Shown: one piece after another, positions 24,417 through 33,584 of the stretch
Layout of the letters: each line of letters begins with the position of its first letter
Position numbering within the stretch: the first letter of the stretch is position 1
Source: Flavivirga abyssicola
Lineage (GTDB): Bacteria > Bacteroidota > Bacteroidia > Flavobacteriales > Flavobacteriaceae
Assembly: GCF_030540775.2 (NCBI RefSeq)
Contig: NZ_CP141266.1
Coordinates: 1,475,001 to 1,539,000 of the forward strand
DNA length: 64,000 bases
Reading direction: 5' to 3'
The notes under the pieces: model-generated
Seen by the model: the letters and a program-made list of their open reading frames with translations, nothing else
What the model was told of the DNA's origin: nothing
The model's database searches: none
Made by a program: the position numbers and the translations under genes

Positions 24417-26755
24417 TACCTAACAACCATTAATTTTAAAACTTTAGTTTCAAATGAATCTAAATCAGAAAGCATGATTAAGTAAACTCCTGAAGCAACA
24501 ACATTGTTTGCCATATTTTTTCCATTCCAATAGGCTGTTCCTCCATCTATTTCAAGGTTGTACCCACCATACCTTTGATTTGTTCTAGATTGTGCCTCGG
24601 CTACTAAATTACCTTCAATGTCTGTTATCTTAATATTTACATTTTCTGAAATGTCCTTAATCTTAACTTTTTCATCTACTATATTAAATCCTGGTCTTAC
24701 AGGGTTTGGATAAGCAAAAGCGCTTTCTAAATCTTCAAATGGGCTTGATCCTCCTGAGCGAAATGATACCAAGCCTTTGCTCGTAGCTATATATACGGTA
24801 CCATTCGTACCATCTATTGATACATCTCTAACACTACTTGAAGGTAATGGTGAATTATCTTTAGTAAAATGAAATATTGTTTTCTGTCCATCTGAAGAAA
24901 AATAAAACAATCCTGAATTTGCAGTTCCTATCCATTTATTGTTAGATCCATCTACTTCAATATCTGTTACATGTTGCTGAAATAGCAACTCTTTTGCAAT
25001 ACCGTCTTCTTCAATAATAATTTCTTCTACACGAATATTTTCATCATTAAAAAAGTTTGAAGTATTATACAACACACGTAATCCTCCAAAATTCCCAATC
25101 CATAATTGACCTCGCTCATCTAATGCTAAAGCAGTAACATATTCCGAGGGCATATTTTCCTCTTCACTACTAATGCTTTTTAATAATGGATTTCCCGAAT
25201 TATCACTAAATCCAATGAGCCCATATTCATAACTCGCAATCCATTTAGTTTCATCAGAACCAATAACTAAGTCTCCAAAACCTAAATTCCTATCAGTAAT
25301 AACATCCGTAAAGCTGTAAGATTTCCATTGGTTTAAATCTGGATTATATGATTTTAAGGGAGCATCTATTTGTGAAGTCATTGTCCATAGTAATCCGTTC
25401 CCATCAAATAAAGAAGGCCCTACTCGAATATCTATATAATTTGGGTCGCTTGGTAGAATCAAAGACTCTAATCCACTGTTGGTTTCATTATATAAAAAAG
25501 TTGGAATACCCTCATTAACCTCTAATACTCCATTAAAAAATGAGCTTATAAATACTTGATTCAAATTAAACGGATTTATAGCAATGTTGTTCAAACATTT
25601 AGCCTCAAAAACCTCACTATATCTACTATTTGTCCAAATACCTTCTTTTAAATGACTAAATCCACGATTATTTAAAGGGTAAGGATTAAAAAATAAGTCG
25701 TATTCTCCAAATGTAACCCATAAACCACCAGACTCAGCTTGAATTGAAAATGGGGTATTCAATAATGGTCCATCCGGATGTATTTCTTCAAAAGCTACAG
25801 GATTATTAACAAGAGTCTTTAAAACCCCAAAGTCTTTTGTGCCGATATAAATATTATCAGCACCTGCTATTGCCGATACATATTGTGTTTCAAAAGAACT
25901 ATCTATACCAGCTTGAGACACTAAATTAAAATTATCATCATAAACAAATACATTACTTCTTGTAGTCACTATTAAATTTGTATCAACCGCCCTCATATCT
26001 AATGGAGCATCGGCATATAAGAATATTTCGGTTAAAGTATCATTAATTATTTGATAAATTCTTCGATTGACGTCAATAGCATATAACTTATCCAAATGAG
26101 TTTCTATTGACAACCAATTACCCGAGTTAACCAATTGCCAGTTTTGATAGTCAATAAGATTAGGACTAGATACAAGGCCTTTTCTAATACCAGTGCCATC
26201 CATGCAAGCAGCATAAATATAATCGCCAAAAACAGTTGTTTGATTGACTTGTATTTGACTTCCTCCATTTCCAATAAAATAGGTATCTCCAAACTCTAAT
26301 CTTTCTAAATCGAAAACAGAAATTCCATAGTTTGTCGAAATATATATAATATTTTGATAGGCATTAAAATGATTAATCCTTTTATCTGTTGTAGGAATAG
26401 TAGGTTTATCAATAATATCCACTACAGAAAGGATATCATCATCATCATCAAAAGCTATCTCTATCAAACCATTCTCATAGCCGATAACCAATAACTCATA
26501 TGCCTCACTATAATAAATTGTTGAAATGGTTTCTCCTGATAATCCATTAACCGTTGTAAGTTCTTCAATATTGTTTGTCTGTATATCTAAGCTAAAAATA
26601 GCATTCTCTGCGGCTGCATAAATTTTATTATTGCCTTGTGTTACATCTTTTATTTCATTATATGAAAAATGGCCTTCCCACAAAGTAGAAAAATCTTGAG
26701 CAAATTGCAATAATGGAAATATGAAAATTATAAAAACAACTAGTCTTTTAAACAT
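24416..26755 (-). CDS. porZ: PorZ-like T9SS beta-propeller surface protein
   Basis: About 779 residues. A signal peptide (MFKRLVVFIIFIFPLLQFAQ) precedes two long beta-propeller regions built from repeats such as NGLSGETISTIYYSEAYELLVIGYEN and ALDERGQLWIGNFGGLRVLY (two-component-regulator propeller type). The C-terminal domain, from YPNPVRPG to VLKLMVVR, is a T9SS-type sorting domain. This matches P. gingivalis PorZ, which with PorU works in the attachment complex of type IX secretion. The N-terminal MCM gives two possible starts; I take the ATG at 26753-26755. It is transcribed before recO and the TonB receptor. Confidence 0.85.
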   Translation of the reverse strand: MFKRLVVFIIFIFPLLQFAQDFSTLWEGHFSYNEIKDVTQGNNKIYAAAENAIFSLDIQTNNIEELTTVNGLSGETISTIYYSEAYELLVIGYENGLIEIAFDDDDDILSVVDIIDKPTIPTTDKRINHFNAYQNIIYISTNYGISVFDLERLEFGDTYFIGNGGSQIQVNQTTVFGDYIYAACMDGTGIRKGLVSSPNLIDYQNWQLVNSGNWLSIETHLDKLYAIDVNRRIYQIINDTLTEIFLYADAPLDMRAVDTNLIVTTRSNVFVYDDNFNLVSQAGIDSSFETQYVSAIAGADNIYIGTKDFGVLKTLVNNPVAFEEIHPDGPLLNTPFSIQAESGGLWVTFGEYDLFFNPYPLNNRGFSHLKEGIWTNSRYSEVFEAKCLNNIAINPFNLNQVFISSFFNGVLEVNEGIPTFLYNETNSGLESLILPSDPNYIDIRVGPSLFDGNGLLWTMTSQIDAPLKSYNPDLNQWKSYSFTDVITDRNLGFGDLVIGSDETKWIASYEYGLIGFSDNSGNPLLKSISSEEENMPSEYVTALALDERGQLWIGNFGGLRVLYNTSNFFNDENIRVEEIIIEEDGIAKELLFQQHVTDIEVDGSNNKWIGTANSGLFYFSSDGQKTIFHFTKDNSPLPSSSVRDVSIDGTNGTVYIATSKGLVSFRSGGSSPFEDLESAFAYPNPVRPGFNIVDEKVKIKDISENVNIKITDIEGNLVAEAQSRTNQRYGGYNLEIDGGTAYWNGKNMANNVVASGVYLIMLSDLDSFETKVLKLMVVR

Positions 26756-26828
26756 ACACACTATTTAGATATTCAAATATATTTATAACTAACGAGTTTT
26801 ACTTTAAAATAATATAATTTAAGCAAAA

Positions 26829-26852
26829 AAGCCTCTCAAAAATGAGAAGCTT
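26829..26852 (-). terminator. terminator of gdhA
   Basis: AAGCCTCTCA and TGAGAAGCTT pair across a short A-rich loop (one mismatch). On the minus strand the stem is followed by TTTTTTG. It starts 28 bases after the gdhA stop. Confidence 0.8.
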
Positions 26853-26879
26853 CTTTATTATTTCATTTAACGATACTAA

Positions 26880-28223
26880 TTACACAATCCCTTGTGCCAA
26901 CATAGCATCAGCTACTTTTACAAATCCAGCAATATTGGCGCCTTTAACATAATCTATGTAGCCATCTTCATCTTTACCGTATTCAATACAAGCATCATGA
27001 ATATTAGACATGATATCTTTTAGTTTTAAATCTACCTCTTCTCTAGTCCAATTAAACCTTAATGAGTTTTGAGTCATTTCTAAACCAGATGTAGCCACAC
27101 CACCAGCATTTGACGCTTTTCCAGGTGCAAATAATATCTTAGCTTTATGGAACGCTGTAATGGCATCTTTGGTTGAAGGCATGTTGGCCCCTTCACTTAC
27201 ACAAACACATCCATTACTTAAAAGAATATTAGCATCATCTTCATTAAGTTCATTTTGGGTAGCACACGGTAACGCTATATCACATTTAACCTCCCATGGT
27301 GTTTTACCCTTAACAAATTTTGCATTAGGGTATGCTTCTAAATACTCACTAATTCTACCTCTTTTTGTATTCTTAAGCTCCATTACGTAAGCCAATTTCT
27401 CTGAATCTATTCCGGTTTCATCATATATATAGCCAGAAGAATCAGAAAGTGTTAAAACTTTACCACCCAGCTGTATTACTTTCTCTGCTGCATATTGCGC
27501 AACATTTCCAGATCCAGATACTACCACGTTTTTACCTTCAAAAGTATCTCCTTTAGTTTCCAGCATTTTCTGTGCAAAATAAACAGTACCATAACCCGTA
27601 GCTTCTGGTCTAATTAATGAACCTCCCCAAGACATTCCTTTTCCTGTCAAAACACCGGTAAAGCCATTACTTATTTTTTTATACATTCCAAAAAGAAAAC
27701 CAATTTCTCTAGCTCCAACACCAATATCCCCCGCTGGCACATCTGTATTATGACCAATATGCCTGAATAGCTCACTCATAAACGCATGGCAAAAGCGCAT
27801 AATTTCATTATCACTCTTTCCTTTAGGATCGAAATCACTTCCTCCTTTTCCACCTCCCATAGGTAAAGTTGTAAGACTATTTTTAAACACTTGTTCAAAT
27901 GCTAAAAACTTTAAAATACTCATATTTACCGTTGGGTGAAAACGCAAACCTCCTTTATAAGGACCTATTGCAGAGTTCATTTGAATTCTATATCCCCTGT
28001 TAACTCGTATTTCACCTTGATCATCGACCCAGCAAACTCTAAATGTTATAACACGCTCTGGTTCAACCATTCTTAAAAGAATATTTTTACCATAATATAT
28101 ATCGTTATCAATAATATATGGAATAACTGTTTCTGCTACTTCCTCCACAGCTTGTAAAAATTCTGGTTCGTGGCCATTTCTTTCTTTTACTAAGTCTAGA
28201 AATGATTCAATATTACTTTTCAT
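26880..28223 (-). CDS. gdhA: NADP-specific glutamate dehydrogenase
   Basis: A hexameric GDH of about 447 residues that assimilates ammonium onto 2-oxoglutarate. KGGLRFHPTVNMSILKFLAF and LPMGGGKGGSDFDPKGKS carry the substrate and catalytic Lys residues, and PAGDIGVGAREIGFLFG the catalytic Asp. VSGSGNVAQYAAEKV is the Rossmann dinucleotide motif, followed by a Ser rather than an acidic residue after the second strand (TLSDSSG), in keeping with NADP. The N-terminus reads MCMKSN; I take the second Met. It stands alone, with its own terminator and a 440-base upstream region bearing direct repeats. Confidence 0.94.
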   Translation of the reverse strand: MKSNIESFLDLVKERNGHEPEFLQAVEEVAETVIPYIIDNDIYYGKNILLRMVEPERVITFRVCWVDDQGEIRVNRGYRIQMNSAIGPYKGGLRFHPTVNMSILKFLAFEQVFKNSLTTLPMGGGKGGSDFDPKGKSDNEIMRFCHAFMSELFRHIGHNTDVPAGDIGVGAREIGFLFGMYKKISNGFTGVLTGKGMSWGGSLIRPEATGYGTVYFAQKMLETKGDTFEGKNVVVSGSGNVAQYAAEKVIQLGGKVLTLSDSSGYIYDETGIDSEKLAYVMELKNTKRGRISEYLEAYPNAKFVKGKTPWEVKCDIALPCATQNELNEDDANILLSNGCVCVSEGANMPSTKDAITAFHKAKILFAPGKASNAGGVATSGLEMTQNSLRFNWTREEVDLKLKDIMSNIHDACIEYGKDEDGYIDYVKGANIAGFVKVADAMLAQGIV

Positions 28224-28303
28224 ACACACAAAATTGTAATGTTATTATTAAATAGATAATTTTAGGATGCAAATATACGTTATCTTAAAAAAAAACATCA
28301 TTT

Positions 28304-28336
28304 TTTTTTGAAATTCGCAATAAATATTCTCAACAT
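28304..28336. repeat. direct repeat copy 1, gdhA promoter region
   Basis: TTTTTTGAAATTCGCAATAA begins this copy. The same 20 bases begin copy 2, 216 bases away, and both continue with TA-rich sequence then TTCAA or TCTCAA. They are candidate binding sites for a regulator of gdhA and the divergent beta-barrel gene. Confidence 0.6.
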
Positions 28337-28518
28337 GTCATAGAAGGAATTTATTATTGTTTTGTTTGATTATTTACAAGCAATATTTATTTTTTTACTA
28401 AGTTTTAATGTCTTTGTTTCTAAGAATACCTCAAAAAAATATATTAAACCATTTTATAATGACTTGATAAAAACAGCTCAAAAATTAAATTGTTAATTAT
28501 CTTTGAGTTAAAAGATTA

Positions 28519-28553
28519 ATTTTTTGAAATTCGCAATAAATAATTTCAATATA
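28519..28553. repeat. direct repeat copy 2, gdhA promoter region
   Basis: The second copy has the same orientation as the one at 28304-28336 and contains GAAATTCGCAATAAATA. It lies 66 bases upstream of the -7 box at 28619. Confidence 0.6.
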
Positions 28554-28618
28554 TTTGGAAGTATTTATTAATACTTTGTTAGTTTACCGATAAAATTTGG
28601 TATTTCACCGAGTTTTTC

Positions 28619-28626
28619 TATATTTG
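28619..28626 (+). promoter_or_regulatory. -7 box TATATTTG
   Basis: A TAnnTTTG match 37 bases before the ATG at 28664. Confidence 0.55.
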
Positions 28627-28663
28627 TTGTCGATTATGCCTCAGAAAAAACAAAAAACTTACT

Positions 28664-29467
28664 ATGCTTAACATAAAATATGTAGCTTTTGCTTTTTGCT
28701 TGTTTATTGCCTTTCAAACAGCTAGTGCTCAACTAGGCTTTTCTCATGAAATTGGGGTAATTGCCGGGCCTTTACAACTAAGATCAGATTATGGTATCCG
28801 TGAAGATTCAAAAACAAATTTTGGAAATTCCGGATTTGGAATAGGTATTGTACATTATTTGAATTTCTCTTACAGGGCCGACTGTAACTGTTATACTACA
28901 GATACTTATTTTAACGATCATTTTAAATTACGAAACGAGATATCTTACAATAAGACCAATCTTGAACACCTTGGTAAGCTTGTTGACCCTAGCAAAACCA
29001 GCGTACAAGCAGATCAACTAAGAGGACATAAAGGTGTCTCTAAAAATTTAGATATAGGAACTCAACTTGAATTTTACCCTTTTAGTATTCGTTCTTTTCA
29101 AGCTTTTAGCTATAGATTTGCTCCTTTTGTGAGTTTAGGTGTTCATTATACATCTTTCACACCAGAGGTCAGTACCACTTACGAAAACCCTAATCCGCTT
29201 TTAACAGGAAATATTCTTGAACCTAGTAATTTTTATTCAGAATGGGCTCCTGGATCGGTAGATGCGTCTTCGGGTAGCACATGGTCTATGGTTTCTAGTG
29301 TTGGAGTACGATACAAGCTTAATAAACTTTCAGATTTAATGCTTGATTTAAGATGGCAATACTATTTTAGCGATTGGGTAGATGGCCTTAATCACCAATT
29401 GGAGTTCAACAAAAGTAACGATTGGCTATTATGGCTTAATATTGGCTACATTTATTATTTAGATTAA
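28664..29467 (+). CDS. outer-membrane beta-barrel protein, THC0290_0291-like
   Basis: A 267-residue protein with a signal peptide ending at TASAQ. Strands rich in alternating aromatic residues (FRLRNEISYNK-like, FAPFVSLGVHYTSF, DLRWQYYFSDW) and a final LNIGYIYYLD mark an outer-membrane beta-barrel. ADCNCYTTDTYFNDHFKLRN contains a CxC pair. I recall similar flavobacterial proteins annotated as THC0290_0291 family, next to gdhA or alone; the role is unknown. It is divergent from gdhA and shares the repeat-bearing promoter region. Confidence 0.7.
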   Translation: MLNIKYVAFAFCLFIAFQTASAQLGFSHEIGVIAGPLQLRSDYGIREDSKTNFGNSGFGIGIVHYLNFSYRADCNCYTTDTYFNDHFKLRNEISYNKTNLEHLGKLVDPSKTSVQADQLRGHKGVSKNLDIGTQLEFYPFSIRSFQAFSYRFAPFVSLGVHYTSFTPEVSTTYENPNPLLTGNILEPSNFYSEWAPGSVDASSGSTWSMVSSVGVRYKLNKLSDLMLDLRWQYYFSDWVDGLNHQLEFNKSNDWLLWLNIGYIYYLD

Positions 29468-29471
29468 AATA

Positions 29472-30611
29472 TTATTCTAAAGCTTGCTCTAAATCAGCGA
29501 TTAAATCATCAATATCTTCTATCCCCACACTTAATCGGATTAAAGAATCTACAACACCTGTTTTTTCTCTTTCTTCTTTAGGAATACTGGCATGTGTCAT
29601 ACTTGCAGGATGACCAGAAAGCGATTCAACACCTCCTAAAGACTCAGCTAGAGTAAAAATCTTAAGACTTTCAACAATCTTAATTGATGCTTTCATATTG
29701 TTCCCTTTAGTAGTGAAAGAGATCATTCCACCAAAATCTTTCATTTGAGATTTAGCGATACTATGATTCGGATGATTTTCAAAACCAGGCCAGTAAACTT
29801 TTTCTATTCTTGGATGATTTGCCAAGAAGTTAGCAACAGCCTTGCCATTTTCACAATGGCGTTGCATTCTAATATGCAATGTTTTTATACCTCTTAATAC
29901 TAAAAAGCTATCCTGTGGTCCACAAACGGCACCACTAGCATTTTGTATAAAATATAGTCTATCTGCTAACTCTTTATCTTTTACAATCAGAGCTCCCATA
30001 ACAACATCACTATGCCCGCCTAAATATTTAGTTGCAGAATGCATTACTATATCTGCACCTAAATCTAAAGGTTGTTGTAAATACGGTGTAGCAAATGTAT
30101 TATCTACAGCTAGTAAAATACTATGTTTTTTTGCTATAGCTGAAACGGCTTTTACATCAATAATATTCATCATGGGATTGGTAGGCGTTTCAACCCAGAT
30201 TAGTTTAGTATTTGTATTAATGTAAGCCTCTATATTTGAAGCCTCTTGCATTCCTATAAAATGAAACTTAATTCCAAAATCCTGAAAAATCTTTGTAAAC
30301 AAACGAAAAGAACCTCCGTATAAATCATTGGTAGAAACCACCTCATCACCAGGTTTTAAAAGCTTAATAACAGCATCTATTGCAGCAAGGCCAGAGCCAA
30401 AAGCTAATCCATACGTTCCATTTTCAATACTTGCAAAAGCATTCTCTAAAGCATTCCGAGTTGGATTATGAGTTCTGGAATACTCATACCCTTTATGTCC
30501 TCCCGGAGTTGTTTGAGCATAAGTAGATGTCTGATAAATTGGAGGCATTACGGCACCATAAGCCGCATCATGTTCTTGACCTCCATGTATTACTTTAGTA
30601 TTAAATTTCAT
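29472..30611 (-). CDS. cystathionine gamma-synthase/lyase (trans-sulfuration PLP enzyme)
   Basis: A Cys/Met-metabolism PLP enzyme of about 379 residues. FNTKVIHGGQEHD is the usual N-terminus, SRTHNPTRNALE the PLP-contact Tyr/Arg region, VDNTFATPYLQQPL the Asp, and MHSATKYLGGHSDV holds the Schiff-base Lys. SLGGVESLSGHPASMTHASI is the conserved C-terminal active-site stretch. I cannot tell gamma-synthase from gamma-lyase by eye. The ATG at 30609-30611 was chosen because it starts the conserved region, and a -7 box lies 17 bases before it. Confidence 0.88.
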   Translation of the reverse strand: MKFNTKVIHGGQEHDAAYGAVMPPIYQTSTYAQTTPGGHKGYEYSRTHNPTRNALENAFASIENGTYGLAFGSGLAAIDAVIKLLKPGDEVVSTNDLYGGSFRLFTKIFQDFGIKFHFIGMQEASNIEAYINTNTKLIWVETPTNPMMNIIDVKAVSAIAKKHSILLAVDNTFATPYLQQPLDLGADIVMHSATKYLGGHSDVVMGALIVKDKELADRLYFIQNASGAVCGPQDSFLVLRGIKTLHIRMQRHCENGKAVANFLANHPRIEKVYWPGFENHPNHSIAKSQMKDFGGMISFTTKGNNMKASIKIVESLKIFTLAESLGGVESLSGHPASMTHASIPKEEREKTGVVDSLIRLSVGIEDIDDLIADLEQALE

Positions 30612-30627
30612 TTTAAAAACCTTTGCA

Positions 30628-30635
30628 CAAAGGTA
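30628..30635 (-). promoter_or_regulatory. -7 box TACCTTTG
   Basis: A minus-strand TAnnTTTG match 17 bases upstream of the trans-sulfuration enzyme's ATG. It lies inside the longer ORF extension, which argues against that longer start. Confidence 0.55.
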
Positions 30636-30737
30636 AGTTTTAATTCGATGAAGCAAAAAATATTAATAAATGTAATTATTAAATCATTTGACTCATAATT
30701 AATAGAAACTGGTTTGAATACAAACACCCATAGCTTC

Positions 30738-30757
30738 GATTCCCGCTTTTGCGAAAA
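30738..30757. repeat. short GC-rich hairpin-like repeat
   Basis: CGATTCCCGCTTTTGCGAAA lies in an otherwise AT-rich gap and resembles half of the repeats at 6854-6920 and 52687-52735. Confidence 0.35.
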
Positions 30758-30853
30758 TGCCAATTCCAAAGGAAAATTCAATATTTTATATTGAGGAATT
30801 ATCCTTTAAGTCAAATGCAATAATTATCTTTAGTGTTGATTAATAGATTCTGT

Positions 30854-31576
30854 ATGTATCTTAAAAAACACCTCTTAATTGTATGTTTGCTTTTCATTTT
30901 TATAGCTTGTAAAGATGAATTGAAGTTGTCATTTTCAGAAGTTAATATTTCAACTAGTCATAATAATCTTGTTGAAGTAAATATTCCTAATGCCACTGGA
31001 AACAAAGACATTACTGATCAAATAAATTCAAGAATAACTAAACACATAATAGCGTCATTACATATTGGAGAACCAGGCCATATCACATCAAAATCTATTA
31101 AAGAAAGCATTACTTTATTTAATAAAGAATTTCAATCCTTTGAAACTGATTTTCCAGAGTCTACGGAACAATGGGAAGCGCAAATAGATGGCGAGGTGTT
31201 ATTTCATTCTTTGGAAATAATAAGTATCGCTATAACATCTTATGTTAATACAGGTGGAGCACATGGAACGTTAAACATCGCTTTTCTGAATTTTGAAACC
31301 AAAACAGGAAATTTAATAGTTAACAACAAACTATTTAAAGATATTGAGGGTTTCAAAAAAGTAGCTAAAATTTATTTTAATAAAGCCATTAAAGACGAAG
31401 AAATTATTTTAGATGATCCCAACATCTTCAAACTACCATCAAATATAGCATACACAGAGGAAGGTATCGTTTTACTCTACAATACTTATGAAATAGCGGC
31501 TTACTCAACAGGCATTATAGAGTTCACGATCCCTTTTGAAGACATTGATTCTCTTTTATATTTTAACAACTTTTAA
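30854..31576 (+). CDS. lipoprotein with DUF4163/DUF3298 (RsiV-like) domains
   Basis: About 240 residues from the ATG at 30854 (an upstream TTG is possible). The lipobox is FIFIAC followed by KDEL, so it is membrane-anchored. A DUF4163-like region (NIPNATGNKDITDQINSR) is followed by TSYVNTGGAHGTLN, which marks DUF3298, and then EGIVLLYNTYEIAAYSTG. This domain pair occurs in RsiV and PdaC-type envelope proteins; whether it binds lysozyme or modifies peptidoglycan here is unknown. The last 21 bases overlap the convergent DinB-like gene. Confidence 0.75.
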   Translation: MYLKKHLLIVCLLFIFIACKDELKLSFSEVNISTSHNNLVEVNIPNATGNKDITDQINSRITKHIIASLHIGEPGHITSKSIKESITLFNKEFQSFETDFPESTEQWEAQIDGEVLFHSLEIISIAITSYVNTGGAHGTLNIAFLNFETKTGNLIVNNKLFKDIEGFKKVAKIYFNKAIKDEEIILDDPNIFKLPSNIAYTEEGIVLLYNTYEIAAYSTGIIEFTIPFEDIDSLLYFNNF

Positions 31577-32020
31577 AAGGGATTTAATATACCCAATATG
31601 CAATCCTTCATGAAATAACACAAACTGCAAAGCTTCGTCTACATTTCTTAAAGTATTACCTGTAGTAGAAACTGTATATTCGTTGTATTCTTTAAAGAGT
31701 TCGTTTTTATAATCTGCTTCTGTTTTTTTTATAGTTGAAAACAGCAAATCTTTTATCTCATTAACCTCTTCTTGAGTTACAACACCTTCTGGTTTACTAT
31801 CTTTTCTATACTTATCAATCATTTCGTTAGACAATATCGTTGGCAAACCTGATAATTTATAAACTAAAAGTTGCTCACTCACTATTATATGACCAATATT
31901 CCAGATAACATTGTTATTAAATGTTTCTGGAATTTTATTTAAATCTTCTAAACTTGTTTTTTCTAATATACTTTTAAGAGAATCTCTTGTATTGGATAAT
32001 ACTTCGAATATGAATTTCAT
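31556..32020 (-). CDS. DinB-like four-helix-bundle protein
   Basis: A 154-residue DinB/YfiT-type (DinB_2) protein, not the DNA polymerase. The metal-binding His pattern is visible: VIWNIGHIIVSEQ on one helix and LFHEGLHIGYIKSL near the C-terminus. FKFI at the N-terminus starts the first helix. Family members include thiol-dependent transferases, but most have no known function. It overlaps the convergent lipoprotein gene by 21 bases at the 3' end. Confidence 0.8.
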   Translation of the reverse strand: MKFIFEVLSNTRDSLKSILEKTSLEDLNKIPETFNNNVIWNIGHIIVSEQLLVYKLSGLPTILSNEMIDKYRKDSKPEGVVTQEEVNEIKDLLFSTIKKTEADYKNELFKEYNEYTVSTTGNTLRNVDEALQFVLFHEGLHIGYIKSLLKVVKI

Positions 32021-32112
32021 GTCATTTATTTTTTGGATAAATATACTTCTAAATGATATAATTACTTTTATTTTGTAGAAATAGTTTTTATAAATAAAAG
32101 TACCTCACGAAC

Positions 32113-32469
32113 ATGAAAAAAGTATATTATCTAAAAACCTGTAGCACTTGTATTAGAATTTTAAAAGATTTGGATCTACCTTCTGAATTTATTTTACAAG
32201 ACATCAAAAAAGAAGACATAACAGTGACGCAATTAGAACAGATGAAAGAACTTTCAGGTAGTTATGAGTCTCTTTTTAGCAAACGCTCTAAACTTTATAA
32301 GGAAATGGATTTAAAAAACCAGCAGTTAGAAGAGCGTGACTATAAACACTATATACTCGATCACTATACTTTTTTAAGCAGGCCTGTTATAATAAATGAT
32401 GGTCAGATTTTTATTGGTAATTCTAAAAAAACTGTTGAAGCAGCTAAAACAGCCATTCATTCTAAATAA
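32113..32469 (+). CDS. ArsC/Spx-family thioredoxin-fold protein
   Basis: A 118-residue ArsC-family protein. YYLKTCSTCIRILKDL holds a CxxC at the first helix, as in the Spx/YffB/glutaredoxin-like ArsC branch, and FLSRPVIINDGQIFIGNS holds the cis-Pro and the strand carrying the conserved Arg. Real arsenate reduction is not implied, since no ars genes are nearby and the branch is mostly uncharacterised. A hairpin terminator overlaps its stop. Confidence 0.8.
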   Translation: MKKVYYLKTCSTCIRILKDLDLPSEFILQDIKKEDITVTQLEQMKELSGSYESLFSKRSKLYKEMDLKNQQLEERDYKHYILDHYTFLSRPVIINDGQIFIGNSKKTVEAAKTAIHSK

Positions 32470-32501
32470 AAAGAAGAAAGTCTTTCAATAAGCTTCTTTT
32501 T
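32468..32501 (+). terminator. terminator of the ArsC-like gene
   Basis: AAAAAGAAG (32468-32476) pairs with CTTCTTTTT (32493-32501) right after the stop codon. The stem is AT-rich but ends in a T-run. Confidence 0.6.
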
Positions 32502-32521
32502 AGGAAAAATTTATTGCATAA

Positions 32522-32553
32522 AAAAAGCCTGATATTTTCATATCAGGCTTTTT
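32522..32553. terminator. bidirectional terminator beside a tRNA-Asn fragment
   Basis: AAAAAGCCTGATAT and its exact reverse complement enclose TTTC. The stem has T-runs on both strands. It is nearly the same as the terminator after the intact tRNA-Asn at 38151-38224, which shows that the tRNA fragment here kept its original downstream flank. Confidence 0.85.
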
Positions 32554-32561
32554 AATTTTGC

Positions 32562-32605
32562 TCCTTCTCTTGGGCTCGAACCAAGGGCCATCTGATTAAC
32601 AGTCA
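32562..32605 (-). pseudogene. 3' fragment of tRNA-Asn (possible att site)
   Basis: On the minus strand this matches the intact tRNA-Asn genes from the anticodon loop (including GTT) through the T arm to the acceptor end. The 28 bases at its 3' end are identical, and two mismatches occur before the anticodon. Beyond 32605 the D arm and the 5' acceptor strand are degraded or absent. The downstream terminator is shared with the tRNA at 38151. This looks like the displaced 3' end left by integration into a tRNA gene, or a partial duplication. Confidence 0.75.
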
Positions 32606-32736
32606 AAGAGTCTACCATTTTCTTCTTTTAGCTTTTATACTCTAAAACCTTCACTATTAAAGAAACAACTAAAATATATCGCTTTAGAAGTTAATGTTCA
32701 AAATTTCTTTGAAGGTTTAGTTAAATAGTTACTAAT

Positions 32737-33510
32737 CTATTTGAAAACTTCTTTAGTAATTCTTTCTAAGGTTTTATTGAACTCCTTAGGTTTCTCAAGA
32801 CTAGGGTAGTGTCCACAATTTTGAAATATAATTAATTCACAAGAACATGATTTATTTGCCACTTCCTTTATGTACTCTATGTTAACACTTGGGTCATAAG
32901 CACCTGCAATTACATATTTAGGAATAGGTAAATCTGTAAATATTTTTAATTGATTTAAATAACTATTCTTAGAAATATCAATAGCTATAGCTTTTCTTAC
33001 TTTTGGATTAGTTCTCTTAAAATCCTCAATAATAACAGAACTACAATACTTATTAAAGAGTGTTACTTCTACAGCTTCTTTAATTTTTGTTTTAGGAACA
33101 TTTTCAGTGAAAAAAGTTTGCAATTCAGGAGAAAACAGAAAAGCTTCCTCTAAGTTTAAGGGCTTCTTCAATGGTGGCGTTCCAAAAATCAAAATACCCT
33201 TTAGTTTATTTATATGTGGAGCAATTTCAATAGCAATATGCCCTCCTAATGAGTGCCCTACTAGAAAAACAGTATCATTAAATGTATTTATAAGTTTAAT
33301 TAGCTTTTCTCTGTAAGAACTCATAAAAAAGTCTTCATCATTCTCATATTCATCTACAGATTTCCCATGACCAGGCAAATCTATTGCAATTTTAGTTTGA
33401 GTAATTAATTCTGACTTTATTACTTCATTAAAAACAAAAGATGAAGACGAATTGCCATGTATAAAAACAATGCTTCCTTTATTTTTCCCTTTTACAATAT
33501 TGTATTTCAT
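32737..33510 (-). CDS. alpha/beta-fold hydrolase
   Basis: A 257-residue alpha/beta hydrolase. The oxyanion motif is VFIHGNSSSSFVF, the nucleophile elbow is VFLVGHSLGGHIA with the catalytic Ser, the acid is likely the Asp in VIAGAYDPSVN, and the His is in FQNCGHYPSLEKP. There is no signal peptide, so it should be cytosolic. The substrate cannot be told. It is the first gene inside the stretch bounded by tRNA-Asn sequences and lies downstream of the LuxR-type regulator on the same strand (74-base gap). Confidence 0.83.
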   Translation of the reverse strand: MKYNIVKGKNKGSIVFIHGNSSSSFVFNEVIKSELITQTKIAIDLPGHGKSVDEYENDEDFFMSSYREKLIKLINTFNDTVFLVGHSLGGHIAIEIAPHINKLKGILIFGTPPLKKPLNLEEAFLFSPELQTFFTENVPKTKIKEAVEVTLFNKYCSSVIIEDFKRTNPKVRKAIAIDISKNSYLNQLKIFTDLPIPKYVIAGAYDPSVNIEYIKEVANKSCSCELIIFQNCGHYPSLEKPKEFNKTLERITKEVFK

Positions 33511-33584
33511 GTAAAACCTTTATGTTAAAACAAAACTTCTGTCACTAAATAATTGAAATATTTGAGATTTTCTTTTAACAGTTA

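Larger units (their letters stand above)
28230..28663. other. AT-rich divergent promoter region between gdhA and an outer-membrane gene
   Basis: The 434 bases hold no gene. They contain a 17-base exact direct repeat (GAAATTCGCAATAAATA at 28310-28326 and 28526-28542) within longer similar segments at 28304-28336 and 28519-28553, and the -7 box of the gene at 28664. Confidence 0.6.

Noticed and set aside
32113-32469. A true arsenate reductase
   Set aside because: The CxxC and sequence place it in the broader ArsC/Spx-like group, and no other arsenic gene is present.
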